From JBDROX01 sp043809645 (GTDB lineage: Bacteria > Patescibacteriota > Patescibacteriia > Magasanikbacterales > UBA922), in the NCBI GenBank assembly GCA_043809645.1, contig JBDROX010000002.1, forward strand, positions 1-30,299: a stretch of DNA of 30,299 bases. Reading direction: 5' to 3'. The notes under the pieces are model-generated. The model made no database searches. It saw only the letters and a program-made list of their open reading frames with translations, and was not told the origin of the DNA. Position numbers and translations under genes: made by a program. Of this stretch, positions 14,315 through 21,910 are shown piece by piece (positions within the stretch are counted from its first letter, which is position 1; every line of letters starts with the position of its first letter).

Positions 14315-15469
14315 ATGCGAATTGGTATAGATGCTTCCAGGGCAAACAAAAAACAAAAAACTGGCGTTGAATGGTACGCTTTTTTTCTCATAGAACATCT
14401 TAAAAAATTGAAGACTGGGCCAGTGCAGTTTGGAAAGTACAAGGGTGAACCAGTTGAATTCATCCTATATTCTGAAACCGAGCTCAAAGGTTCTCTTGCC
14501 AAGCTTCCAGAAGGTTGGTCTTCAAAAGTACTTCATTGGCCGCCAAAACGATTTTGGACACAGATTCGTTTAAGTTTGGAAATGCTTTTTTATAAGCCAG
14601 ACGTTTTGTTTATCCCTGCACATGTGGTTCCACTCATTCATCCAAAGCGGACAGTCATGACGATTCATGATGTCGCTGCAACCCGTTTTCCAAAAACATA
14701 CAATTTGTTTGAGCGATGGTATTCTCTGTGGTCTTCTCGATATGCCCTGAAACACCTATGGAGGATTATTGTGCCATCAGAATTCACAAAAAAAGAACTA
14801 AGAGCACTTGTCAAACTGGGTGAGGTTCGTCCTCATATCCATGTTGTTCATCATGGATATGACAAGCGATATTTTCAAATTGAAAATAAAGAGGAAATTG
14901 AAGAATGTTTGGTGCGCTATGGATTGAAAAGGCCTTTTTTCATGTCCATTGGTCGGCTCGAAATCAAGAAAAACACCACTCGTATTATTCAAGCCTTCTC
15001 CCATGTAAGGGAAAGTTTTGTACCACAAGGCTTCCAGCTTTTACTGGTTGGAAAACCAGGGTATGGGTATGAACACGTAGAAAAGGTTTTGGAAGGTTCT
15101 TCTTACCGAGAGGATATTGTTATTCCAGGTTGGGTTGATGATAGGGATCTTCCATATTTAGTGAATGCTGCTGATATTTTTATTTTTCCTAGTTTGTATG
15201 AAGGTTTTGGGCTTCCACTTTTGGAAGCATTTGCATGTGGAACGCCAGTAGTTGCATCAAGGGGAAACAGTCTGGAAGAAGTAGGAAGCAATGCTGCTGT
15301 CTTTGTAGATCCTGAGGATGAAAAAGAGATTGCAGAGGCTGTTAAGCTCCTATTAACTCACTCAGAACTTCGAGCACAAAGAATCCAAAGAGGGGTAGCG
15401 CGTGCCTCAGAGTTTTCTTGGAAAAAAAGCGCAGAAAAGACAATGGATATTCTTCTGGGTTTTTCATAA
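14315..15469 (+). CDS. Glycosyltransferase family 4 (group 1)
   Basis: A 384-residue GT-B glycosyltransferase. The N-terminal Rossmann half starts MRIGIDASRANKKQKTGVEW, with the glycine-poor variant of the usual G-[GI] start, and includes TIHDVAATRFPK. The C-terminal half has FMSIGRLEIKKNTTRIIQAF (nucleotide-sugar binding start), then VNAADIFIFPSLYEGFGLPL and EAFACGTPVVAS, which contain the E-x7-E motif of retaining GT4 enzymes. No membrane helix is seen. It is probably a cytoplasmic enzyme acting on lipid-linked sugars for the envelope. It begins 11 bases after the transporter remnant. No good ribosome-binding site lies near the ATG. Donor and acceptor are unknown. Confidence 0.9.
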   Translation: MRIGIDASRANKKQKTGVEWYAFFLIEHLKKLKTGPVQFGKYKGEPVEFILYSETELKGSLAKLPEGWSSKVLHWPPKRFWTQIRLSLEMLFYKPDVLFIPAHVVPLIHPKRTVMTIHDVAATRFPKTYNLFERWYSLWSSRYALKHLWRIIVPSEFTKKELRALVKLGEVRPHIHVVHHGYDKRYFQIENKEEIEECLVRYGLKRPFFMSIGRLEIKKNTTRIIQAFSHVRESFVPQGFQLLLVGKPGYGYEHVEKVLEGSSYREDIVIPGWVDDRDLPYLVNAADIFIFPSLYEGFGLPLLEAFACGTPVVASRGNSLEEVGSNAAVFVDPEDEKEIAEAVKLLLTHSELRAQRIQRGVARASEFSWKKSAEKTMDILLGFS

Positions 15470-15475
15470 AAAATC

Positions 15476-15504
15476 TTGTTTCAGACACATGAATATGGTA
15501 CGAT
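15476..15504 (+). promoter_or_regulatory. Promoter of the delta'-like gene
   Basis: TTGTTT (15476-15481) and TACGAT (15499-15504) are 17 bases apart. Only six bases separate the -10 box from the ATG at 15511, so the transcript is expected to begin at or next to the start codon. Confidence 0.5.
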
Positions 15505-15510
15505 AGTGTT

Positions 15511-16434
15511 ATGCAATATCCAATTCTTGGTCACAAGAATATTTTACGTTTTTTTAGAGATGTCCGTGCGCAGGATATGCTTAGTCATGCGTATTGTTTG
15601 GGCGGAAGGGAAGGGTTGGGTAAAAAAAGAATTGCTCTTTCCACTGCTTCTAATATTCTCATGACAGACGAAGGTAAAATAGAATCCCATCCTGATTTTC
15701 TTTTTGTAAAACAAGTAAGAGATCAAAAGACCGAAAAGTTAAAAAAAGATATCTCTATCTCCCAGATCAAGGACGCATGTCATTTTTTATCACGAAGACC
15801 TTTTCTGGGATCTAGAAGCGTACTCATCATAGATGATGCAGAAAAGATGAGTGTGGGTGCATCGAATGCGCTCCTCAAGGTGCTTGAGGAGCCACCACTA
15901 TATGCTCTTATCTTTTTGGTTACCCGTGATCATTCATTACTTCTTCAGACTGTTTCATCGAGATGCCAGCATATTTTTTTTCAGAAGACGTCAAAAGATA
16001 TTCTTGTAGATTTTTTAAAGGAACAGTCTGTTGATGCAGGGCGGGCAGAAGATATGGCAACGTTGTCGCGTGGTATTCCTGGAAATGTGATTGCGTGGCT
16101 TGAAAACCCAGAACAATTTGATGAGTATAAAAAAGAGATAGAGCGATTTAGTTCTCTCGAGAAGTGTTCATTTCATGAGAAAGGTGAGATGGTAAAAGAA
16201 ATGTTTGAAAATAAAAAAGATCATATTACTGCGAGAAATCAATTACTTGAACTTTTAGATATTTGGCTCTGTTCGCTTAGGGAACAAGTGGTTGAATCCA
16301 GTGTGGCAGTAGTAAATTCAGATATGCAAAGAGAAATTGGGCTCTATGAACGTATTGGAGAAGCTAAAAAAATGCTACGCAAGAATGTGCATCCGAAGCT
16401 TCTCATTGAACATATTTTACTTGAAATTTCATAA
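15511..16434 (+). CDS. holB: DNA polymerase III delta'-like clamp-loader subunit
   Basis: A 307-residue AAA+ protein of the gamma/delta' clamp-loader group, which loads the sliding clamp on DNA. It begins MQYPILGHKNILRFF, typical for delta'. The P-loop position reads GREGLGKKRIA, where a normal Walker A has GK[ST], so nucleotide binding may be weak or absent as in many delta' subunits. The Walker B-like region is VLIIDDAEKMSVGASNALLK, followed by LEEPP and the SRC motif in TVSSRCQHIFF. The helical collar domain fills the C-terminal third. There are no Zn-binding cysteines between P-loop and Walker B, unlike gamma/tau. The preceding promoter predicts a leaderless mRNA. The gene symbol rests on domain pattern; a divergent dnaX is the alternative. 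Confidence 0.85.
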   Translation: MQYPILGHKNILRFFRDVRAQDMLSHAYCLGGREGLGKKRIALSTASNILMTDEGKIESHPDFLFVKQVRDQKTEKLKKDISISQIKDACHFLSRRPFLGSRSVLIIDDAEKMSVGASNALLKVLEEPPLYALIFLVTRDHSLLLQTVSSRCQHIFFQKTSKDILVDFLKEQSVDAGRAEDMATLSRGIPGNVIAWLENPEQFDEYKKEIERFSSLEKCSFHEKGEMVKEMFENKKDHITARNQLLELLDIWLCSLREQVVESSVAVVNSDMQREIGLYERIGEAKKMLRKNVHPKLLIEHILLEIS

Positions 16435-16454
16435 TTTATTATTTTTATACATAT

Positions 16455-17537
16455 ATGAAAAGGAACTATCTTGCATTTCCAGTAATCCTTTTTGCATTAC
16501 TGCTCATGGGAGCTGGCTGTCTCACTGTTGGAGAGAAGAAGGATACCACGAGTGGTCCTGCCGGCGTCTTCGTTTCAACCAATAGGGGCGATGCATGGAA
16601 GCAAATATCATTGTTACCAGAAGCACAGGGGGTAACAAGTCTCACTGGTGTGAGTGTCTACCGATTGTTCACAGATCCACAGGACGCTGGAACACTCTAC
16701 TGGAGTACCAGAGGAAATGGCCTCCTCTATTCATATGATGATGGTGGGACATGGAAGAAATCTGTTTCACCACTTGACACTGGTTTTATTTATTCTGTTG
16801 CTGTTCATCCAGAGGATAAGTGTGTTATTTATGCGACAAACGGTCGGTATGTATACAAGACTGAAGATTGTAGTAGAACATGGACAGAGGTGTATAGGGA
16901 AACACGTGCAAATGTTCTCATTGTTTCACTCGACATAAATTCATTTGCACCACATCAAATCTACATGGCACTTTCAAATGGAGATTTTTTTCAGAGTGTT
17001 GACTTGGGTCAGAGTTGGAAGATTGTCCGCAGGTTTAAAGCACGTCTTGAAAAAATTATTACGGATAGACATAACAATGGAAATATCTTCATTGCAACCA
17101 GGAGTAAGGGTCTTGTTCGTAGTACTGATGCTGGGGAAAATTGGGAAGACCTTGGGTCAGCGCTGAGTGAATTTTCTCAAGGGAAGGATTATCGAAGATT
17201 TTTTGCACATCCGACAGAAGCAGGCACACTGTTTTGGATTTCTCAGTACGGTATCCTTGTGTCAAATGATTCTGGAAGTTCCTGGAAGGCAATGAATTTG
17301 TTAACTGCACCTGGAAGTGTGAAGATATATGGATTTGCCATTGACCCACAGAATTCAAACAATATTTATTATACTGGTACTTCTGGAAACCGTTCTACAT
17401 TCTATCGAACTGTGGATGGAGGAAAGAATTGGATCACCAAAAAACTTCCATCTGGTCAGCTCCCAACAGCAATTCATGTGCACCCAGAAAAGTCTGATTG
17501 GGTGTATGTAGGCTTTACAATTCCACCACAAAGTTGA
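16455..17537 (+). CDS. Lipoprotein with seven Asp-box (BNR/sortilin-like) repeats
   Basis: A 360-residue exported lipoprotein. The signal peptide MKRNYLAFPVILFALLLMGA ends in a lipobox with Cys22 (L-M-G-A-G-C). The mature part has seven Asp-box-like turns: STNRGDAW, SYDDGGTW, TEDCSRTW, SVDLGQSW, STDAGENW, SNDSGSSW and TVDGGKNW. They are spaced about 40-50 residues apart, as expected for one beta-propeller of the Ycf48/sortilin/BNR kind. It should sit on the outer face of the cytoplasmic membrane. Ycf48-type propellers assist membrane-protein assembly in cyanobacteria, but sialidase-like and receptor roles also use this fold, and no catalytic residues are evident. It lies between the clamp-loader gene and frr. 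Fold call strong; function unknown. Confidence 0.85.
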   Translation: MKRNYLAFPVILFALLLMGAGCLTVGEKKDTTSGPAGVFVSTNRGDAWKQISLLPEAQGVTSLTGVSVYRLFTDPQDAGTLYWSTRGNGLLYSYDDGGTWKKSVSPLDTGFIYSVAVHPEDKCVIYATNGRYVYKTEDCSRTWTEVYRETRANVLIVSLDINSFAPHQIYMALSNGDFFQSVDLGQSWKIVRRFKARLEKIITDRHNNGNIFIATRSKGLVRSTDAGENWEDLGSALSEFSQGKDYRRFFAHPTEAGTLFWISQYGILVSNDSGSSWKAMNLLTAPGSVKIYGFAIDPQNSNNIYYTGTSGNRSTFYRTVDGGKNWITKKLPSGQLPTAIHVHPEKSDWVYVGFTIPPQS

Positions 17538-17569
17538 TATCATGACTGACACTCATAACAATTACACAT

Positions 17570-18124
17570 ATGAATATCATAGATGAATACAATGGTCAGT
17601 TTGAAAAAACTATTGAACACCTGAAGAAGGAAGTTTCTAATCTTCGGACTGGGAGAGCTACTCCGGCACTTGTTGAGGATATTACTGTCGAGGCCTATGG
17701 TACAAAGCAGACACTCAAAGCTGTAGCTTCTATTTCTGTGCAGGACGCAAAGACACTTGTTGTGGAGCCGTGGGACAAAGGATTACTTCATAGTATCGAT
17801 ATAGCAATTAGTCATTCTGATGTTGGGATTAATCCTGTGAATGATGGAAAACTTATTCGCCTTCCGCTTCCAGAGCTTACTTCCGAGAGGCGGCAAGATC
17901 TTATCAAGTTGCTTCATGCAAAATTAGAGTATGCTCGAATTTCTATTCGAAAAATCCGAGAAGATATTCGTTCAAAAATTGAAAAAGCAGAAAAGGAAAA
18001 GCAGATTTCTGAAGATGAAAAGTATACACAGCAGGAAGAGTTGGAAAAAAATCTTGTAAAGGTGTATAATGAAAAGGTAAAAGAAATTGGGGAGGAAAAA
18101 GAAAAAGAAATTAACACAGTCTAA
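17570..18124 (+). CDS. frr: Ribosome recycling factor
   Basis: RRF, with EF-G, splits post-termination ribosomes. The 184-residue protein has the normal length and pattern: LKKEVSNLRTGRATPALVED near the N-terminus, WDKGLLHSIDIAI, GINPVNDGKLIRLPLPELT, ERRQDLIKLLHAKLEYARIS and a long C-terminal helix rich in Glu and Lys. It begins 32 bases after the lipoprotein gene; a Shine-Dalgarno sequence is not visible. The small membrane-protein gene follows with a good ribosome-binding site. pyrH or tsf, its common neighbours, are not here. Firm call. Confidence 0.97.
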   Translation: MNIIDEYNGQFEKTIEHLKKEVSNLRTGRATPALVEDITVEAYGTKQTLKAVASISVQDAKTLVVEPWDKGLLHSIDIAISHSDVGINPVNDGKLIRLPLPELTSERRQDLIKLLHAKLEYARISIRKIREDIRSKIEKAEKEKQISEDEKYTQQEELEKNLVKVYNEKVKEIGEEKEKEINTV

Positions 18125-18144
18125 CAATTTTAATAGGAGTAACT

Positions 18145-18510
18145 ATGCCTGTCAAAAAAACTAGCCAAAAGGTTGCAAATAAGTCAACAAGTGTGCCAGA
18201 GTGTGAGGTCAATCAATGCTATTTTGGAAATTGTCCAAAAGGTGGTGGAATGACTGTTCTCGTGGCAGTATTACTGTTGGGAGTTTCAATGATGTTCTTT
18301 GCGCTCGTGCAGATGCATTCTCAAACACACAACATGCTGTACAAAATGGATGCTGGAAATAGAAATGGGCAGGTTGCCAAGAAAATGTACTACATGAGCA
18401 ACGAGGCTCAAATGAAAAAGGGTGATGCAGCAGTGCAGACCAAGGCAATAATAAATGCACCAACTGATACTCCATCGCCAATCACAACAAAGGTAGAAAT
18501 TCTCGATTAG
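18145..18510 (+). CDS. Small single-span membrane protein with N-terminal Cys motif
   Basis: Not a family I recognise. The 121-residue protein has a basic N-terminus (MPVKKTSQKVANKST), a Cys cluster PECEVNQCYFGNCPKGGG with C-x4-C-x4-C spacing, and one hydrophobic helix (MTVLVAVLLLGVSMMFFALV, about residues 36-55). A Met/Lys/Ala-rich polar tail follows, ending in a Pro/Thr stretch (NAPTDTPSPITTK). The Cys cluster right before the membrane could bind metal or form disulphides, depending on topology, which is uncertain. AGGAG lies seven bases before the ATG, one of the few good ribosome-binding sites in this part of the window. It is followed by a terminator, so it ends the transcript that includes frr. 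Confidence 0.75.
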   Translation: MPVKKTSQKVANKSTSVPECEVNQCYFGNCPKGGGMTVLVAVLLLGVSMMFFALVQMHSQTHNMLYKMDAGNRNGQVAKKMYYMSNEAQMKKGDAAVQTKAIINAPTDTPSPITTKVEILD

Positions 18511-18559
18511 TATACACGCAGTGGTTCAGGTGGTGTGCGAAGCAAAAGTAACAGTAGAT

Positions 18560-18593
18560 AAAAAACCGTTGGAGAAATCTCTATCGGTTTTTT
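18560..18593 (+). terminator. Intrinsic terminator after the small membrane-protein gene
   Basis: AAAAAACCG (18560-18568) and CGGTTTTTT (18585-18593) pair over nine bases. The 16 bases between them can add a short GAGA/TCTC stem. A T-rich tract follows. It separates the frr transcript from the glyS T-box unit. Confidence 0.8.
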
Positions 18594-18710
18594 GGTTTTC
18601 TTGGGTATCACACATATAGATTGGAGGTTCGGAAGCTTATGGAAAAGGTTTCAAAATTTCTAATATTTCATGATGAAACAGATGAGATGTCGGACCAATC
18701 ACTATCCTGC

Positions 18711-18739
18711 TTGACACCGATGAATGGAAATGATATATT
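18711..18739 (+). promoter_or_regulatory. Promoter of the glyS T-box leader
   Basis: A consensus TTGACA (18711-18716) and TATATT (18734-18739) are separated by exactly 17 bases. Transcription should start near 18746, just before the T-box Stem I. Confidence 0.75.
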
Positions 18740-18745
18740 TTTAGT

Positions 18746-18884
18746 ACCTGGCAGTGACGAGAGGTTGGAACTCTTTGAGCTTGGTGACAAATGACTGAGT
18801 GCCCCGACATGCGTCGAGGAACTCGGGTGGAACCGCTCCGACGTAACATCGGAGTCCCGAGGCTGACATCATCAGTCTTTTTTT
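18746..18884 (+). promoter_or_regulatory. T-box riboswitch controlling glyS (glycine type)
   Basis: T-box leaders sense uncharged tRNA and permit read-through into an aminoacyl-tRNA synthetase gene. The core box is exact: CTCGGG (18822-18827), the 7-base bulge TGGAACC (18828-18834), GCTCCGA (18835-18841), loop, TCGGAGT (18849-18855), CCCGAG (18856-18861). This is the antiterminator, with helices A1 and A2 on either side of the bulge. The bulge TGGA pairs with a U-CCA tRNA end, fitting tRNA-Gly. The terminator AGGCTGA (18860-18866) with TCAGTCT (18872-18878) and seven T overlaps the antiterminator's last bases. Stem I is very short: GGCA (18750-18753) pairs with TGCC (18800-18803), and CAGTGA facing TGACTG (18752-18757, 18792-18797) can form a kink-turn. 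A GGT at 18783-18785 is a possible Gly specifier. CGAC/GTCG near 18805-18815 may be Stem III. There is no Stem II. Confidence 0.83.
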
Positions 18885-18907
18885 ATTTATTTTTGTGAAG
18901 TAATACT

Positions 18908-20281
18908 ATGGCAGCTTCATCTTTTGAAAAAATTGTATCGTTTGCAAAGCAACGAGGGTTCATCTTCCCATCCAGTGAAATCTATGGTGGTCTTTCTTCT
19001 TGTTACGATTATGGTCCGTTGGGTGTGGAATTCAAGAATAATATCAAGAAGGCTTGGTGGAAAGCTATGGTCCAGGAGCGGGATGATGTGGTTGGACTTG
19101 ATAGCGCCATTCTTATGCATCCGAAGACGTGGGAAGCTAGTGGGCATGTAGAAGGATTTACTGATCCGTTGGTAGATTGCAAGGACTGTCACAAAAGGTG
19201 GAGAGCCGATCATCTTCTCGAAGCAAAAGGAATAAAACCAGATTTTAGACCAGGTGCAATGGAAAAGGACGTTGTGTGCCCAGAATGTAGTGGAGAGCTC
19301 ACTGATGTTCGAAAGTTCAATCTCATGTTCAAGACGTTCATGGGGGCGGTAGAAGGAACGGCTTATGAAATTTATCTCAGACCAGAGACGTGTCAGGGAA
19401 TCTATGTCAATTTTCAGAATATTCTCCAATCAATGAGAAAGAAGATTCCGTTTGGGGTTGCCCAGATTGGCAAAGCATTTCGGAATGAAATTACTCCTGG
19501 GAATTTTACATTCAGGACTCGTGAATTCGAGCAGATGGAGCAGCAGTACTTCATCCATCCAAATGATGCAGAGAAGGTATATGAGGATTGGAAGAAGCTG
19601 CGGATGCAGTGGTACCTCGATCTTGGAATTGATAAGAAGAATCTTCGTTTCCGCGAGCATGAGAAGGGTGAGCTTGTCCACTATGCAAAAGCTGCGACAG
19701 ATATTGAATATAATTATCCAGACATGGGATTCAAGGAGCTTGCTGGTATTCACAATCGTGGAGACTGGGATCTATCTAGACATGAGAAATATAGTGGAGA
19801 AGAGTTGCAGTATTTCAACCAAGAAACAAAAGAGAAATACACTCCACACATCATTGAGACATCTGATGGTGCAGATAGAGCTGCGCTTGCATTCCTTCTC
19901 GATGCCTACGATGAGGTTGAGACCAGAAGTGGGGATGACCAGTCAAAACATAGTACCGAGGTAGTTCTCCGACTTCATAAGGCACTTGCACCAATCAAGG
20001 TTGCGATATTACCACTCTCAAAGAAAGAGTCTCTTCAGAAATTTTCAAAAGAAATTCAAACAGAGCTGCGTAGTACGTGGATGACGCAATATGATGAAAC
20101 AGGGTCTATTGGAAAACGCTATCGAAGACAGGACGAGATAGGTACACCGTATTGTATAACTGTTGATTTTGACTCTCTCGAAGATGAGAAAGTGACAGTG
20201 AGAGATAGAGATACTATGGAGCAGGAGAGAGTCAAAATTAATGATCTGAAACAGTATATGGAAGAAAGGTTGGGAGAATAA
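18908..20281 (+). CDS. glyS: Glycyl-tRNA synthetase (alpha2 dimer type)
   Basis: This class II synthetase charges tRNA-Gly. The 457-residue protein is the single-chain alpha2 form (also called glyQS), not the separate alpha/beta form. It starts with EKIVSFAKQRGFIFPSSEIY and YDYGPLGVEFKNNIK. It has a zinc-type insertion (CKDCHKRW and CPECSGEL), motif 2 near FRNEITPGNFTFRTREFEQ, the ELAGIHNRGDWDL stretch typical of this form, motif 3 and a C-terminal anticodon-binding domain (VAILPLSKKESLQKF). GTGAAG eight bases upstream is a weak ribosome-binding site. The T-box in front of it matches the amino acid specificity. The following small gene starts four bases after its stop. Firm call. Confidence 0.96.
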   Translation: MAASSFEKIVSFAKQRGFIFPSSEIYGGLSSCYDYGPLGVEFKNNIKKAWWKAMVQERDDVVGLDSAILMHPKTWEASGHVEGFTDPLVDCKDCHKRWRADHLLEAKGIKPDFRPGAMEKDVVCPECSGELTDVRKFNLMFKTFMGAVEGTAYEIYLRPETCQGIYVNFQNILQSMRKKIPFGVAQIGKAFRNEITPGNFTFRTREFEQMEQQYFIHPNDAEKVYEDWKKLRMQWYLDLGIDKKNLRFREHEKGELVHYAKAATDIEYNYPDMGFKELAGIHNRGDWDLSRHEKYSGEELQYFNQETKEKYTPHIIETSDGADRAALAFLLDAYDEVETRSGDDQSKHSTEVVLRLHKALAPIKVAILPLSKKESLQKFSKEIQTELRSTWMTQYDETGSIGKRYRRQDEIGTPYCITVDFDSLEDEKVTVRDRDTMEQERVKINDLKQYMEERLGE

Positions 20282-20285
20282 ACAT

Positions 20286-20597
20286 ATGAAAGAATTTGGA
20301 AAACATGTAGGCATTGAGAGTGATATTGAAATGAAACGGCGCACTGCTTTGAATACTCTTGAAACTCTTGCTATGTCACTGAAGGATACAAAACGTCATG
20401 AGCAGTATAATTTTGTGATTGATGCGTTAAAAAAATACGTTGCACTTGCGACAAGCAGAGAAGAAGCAGGGGAGTATCTCAAGTATGCATTTTTAATAAT
20501 CGATGAGCAGAGACACCTGCCTCATAGTATTGAGAGAAGTCGTGGTGATCTCAAAACAGAGGTCGGGTCATTTATAGATAATACTTTTGAGAATTAG
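20286..20597 (+). CDS. Small helical protein, unknown function
   Basis: Not recognised. The 103-residue product appears wholly helical, charged and cytoplasmic: MKEFGKHVGIESDIEMKRR, ALNTLETLAMSLKD, YNFVIDALKKYVALATSREE, YLKYAFLIIDEQRHLP and DLKTEVGSFIDNT. There is no Cys and no membrane segment. GGGAGA at the end of glyS lies about eight bases before its ATG, so it is translationally linked to glyS, and it ends three bases before the M16 peptidase gene. It therefore sits inside a glyS-hypothetical-peptidase operon under the T-box. Coding bias and tight spacing on both sides support it as a real gene. Confidence 0.7.
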   Translation: MKEFGKHVGIESDIEMKRRTALNTLETLAMSLKDTKRHEQYNFVIDALKKYVALATSREEAGEYLKYAFLIIDEQRHLPHSIERSRGDLKTEVGSFIDNTFEN

Positions 20598-20600
20598 TAT

Positions 20601-21860
20601 ATGTATTCAACATACGTACTAGAAAACAAAGCAAGCATACATCTCGTTCCACTGAAAGATACGAAGTCATTGGCAGTACTTGTCATGTTTCCTGTCGGGT
20701 CACGTTATGAAGAAGAAAAGATGCAAGGTGTTTCTCACTTCGTCGAGCACATGATGTTCAAGGGAACCGGGAAGCGTCCTGACACTCTGACACTCACTCG
20801 TGAGATAGATAGGCTTGGGGCGAACTATAATGCATTCACTGGTAAGGAATATACAGGTTACTATATAAAAACTGACGCAAAGTATTCCGAGACAGTTATG
20901 GATATTCTTTCTGACATGCTTTTTAATTCTAAGTTTGAAGAGAAGGAGATGGAGAAAGAAAAGGGTGTTGTAGTCGAGGAGATTCGTATGTATAGGGATA
21001 ACCCACTCATGAATATTGAGAATATATTCGAAGATCTGATGTATACAGGTTCGCCACTTGGGCTTGACATTGCCGGAACAGAGAAACATGTTCTTTCATA
21101 CGAGCACAGCGATGTGGTTGCATATCGAGATGCATACTATACACCAGGCAATATGCATGTGATTGTGGCTGGTGCAATTGATGAGAAAGTTGAAGAGCAA
21201 ATAAAGGAGTATTTTGGCAGTGTCTCTAGTGACACTGCAGCTAAACAATCATATGTTCCGTTTGGGTTTGGGCCAGAAGAAAAAGATAAGAGAATTTTCA
21301 TTGAAGAAAAGAAAACAGACCAAGCTCAGATGATGCTCGGGTTTCCAGGGTTGCCATATGATCATGATGACAATTTAACTGTCGGTGTCATGAATACGAT
21401 TCTTGGTGGTTCTATGAGTTCCAGGCTATTTATACAGATTCGAGAGAAAAAGGGGTTGGCGTACATGGTGAAGAGTGGGTCAGACCATTTTCGAGATACG
21501 GGCTATGCGTATGTCCGCGCAGGGTTAGAATCCAAGAATATCAATGAGGCTATTGCAGTGATAAGAGAAGAAATAGGGAAGATTATTGCAGAAGGTGTTA
21601 CTGAGAGTGAGCTGGCAGATGCCAAGACACATATCCGCGGAGGTCTCACACTCTCGCTCGAAGACTCCAGCGCACAGGCGAATTGGTATGCATCACAAAT
21701 TCTCTTCCACAAGAAAGTTGAGAATCCAGAAGAGCGTTTGAAGAAAGTAGAGGCTGTAACGAATGAAGACGTCAAACGTTTGGCAAAGCAGATATATGAT
21801 TTTGAGAAGATGCGGGTGGCGATCATCGGAGATGTGAAGAAAGAGGATGTTCAGTTTTGA
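20601..21860 (+). CDS. M16 family zinc metallopeptidase (insulinase/processing-peptidase type)
   Basis: A 419-residue single-unit M16B peptidase. The inverted zinc motif HFVEH (H46, E49, H50) lies in VSHFVEHMMFKGTGKRP. The third ligand is in VVVEEIRMYRDNP (E126 or E127). EIDRLGANYNAFTGKEYTGY and NMHVIVAGAIDE are also typical. The C-terminal inactive half includes NTILGGSMSSRLFIQIREKK and GLAYMVKSG, the region that closes the chamber. Two such chains normally form an active dimer. It resembles bacterial YmxG/PqqL-like processing peptidases and has no signal peptide, so it probably acts on cytoplasmic peptides. It follows the small helical gene by three bases and ends the operon led by glyS. 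Confidence 0.93.
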   Translation: MYSTYVLENKASIHLVPLKDTKSLAVLVMFPVGSRYEEEKMQGVSHFVEHMMFKGTGKRPDTLTLTREIDRLGANYNAFTGKEYTGYYIKTDAKYSETVMDILSDMLFNSKFEEKEMEKEKGVVVEEIRMYRDNPLMNIENIFEDLMYTGSPLGLDIAGTEKHVLSYEHSDVVAYRDAYYTPGNMHVIVAGAIDEKVEEQIKEYFGSVSSDTAAKQSYVPFGFGPEEKDKRIFIEEKKTDQAQMMLGFPGLPYDHDDNLTVGVMNTILGGSMSSRLFIQIREKKGLAYMVKSGSDHFRDTGYAYVRAGLESKNINEAIAVIREEIGKIIAEGVTESELADAKTHIRGGLTLSLEDSSAQANWYASQILFHKKVENPEERLKKVEAVTNEDVKRLAKQIYDFEKMRVAIIGDVKKEDVQF

Positions 21861-21886
21861 TTTGAAGTGCTAAATTGTGCTATGCT
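21857..21886 (+). promoter_or_regulatory. Possible promoter of the envelope-sugar cluster
   Basis: TTGATT (21857-21862), overlapping the M16 stop codon, is followed after 18 bases by TATGCT (21881-21886). The start would be near 21893, about 18 bases before the ATG of the epimerase gene. The boxes are only moderately close to consensus. Confidence 0.4.
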
Positions 21887-21910
21887 ATCTTGGTAGTTAA
21901 CCAAAAAATT

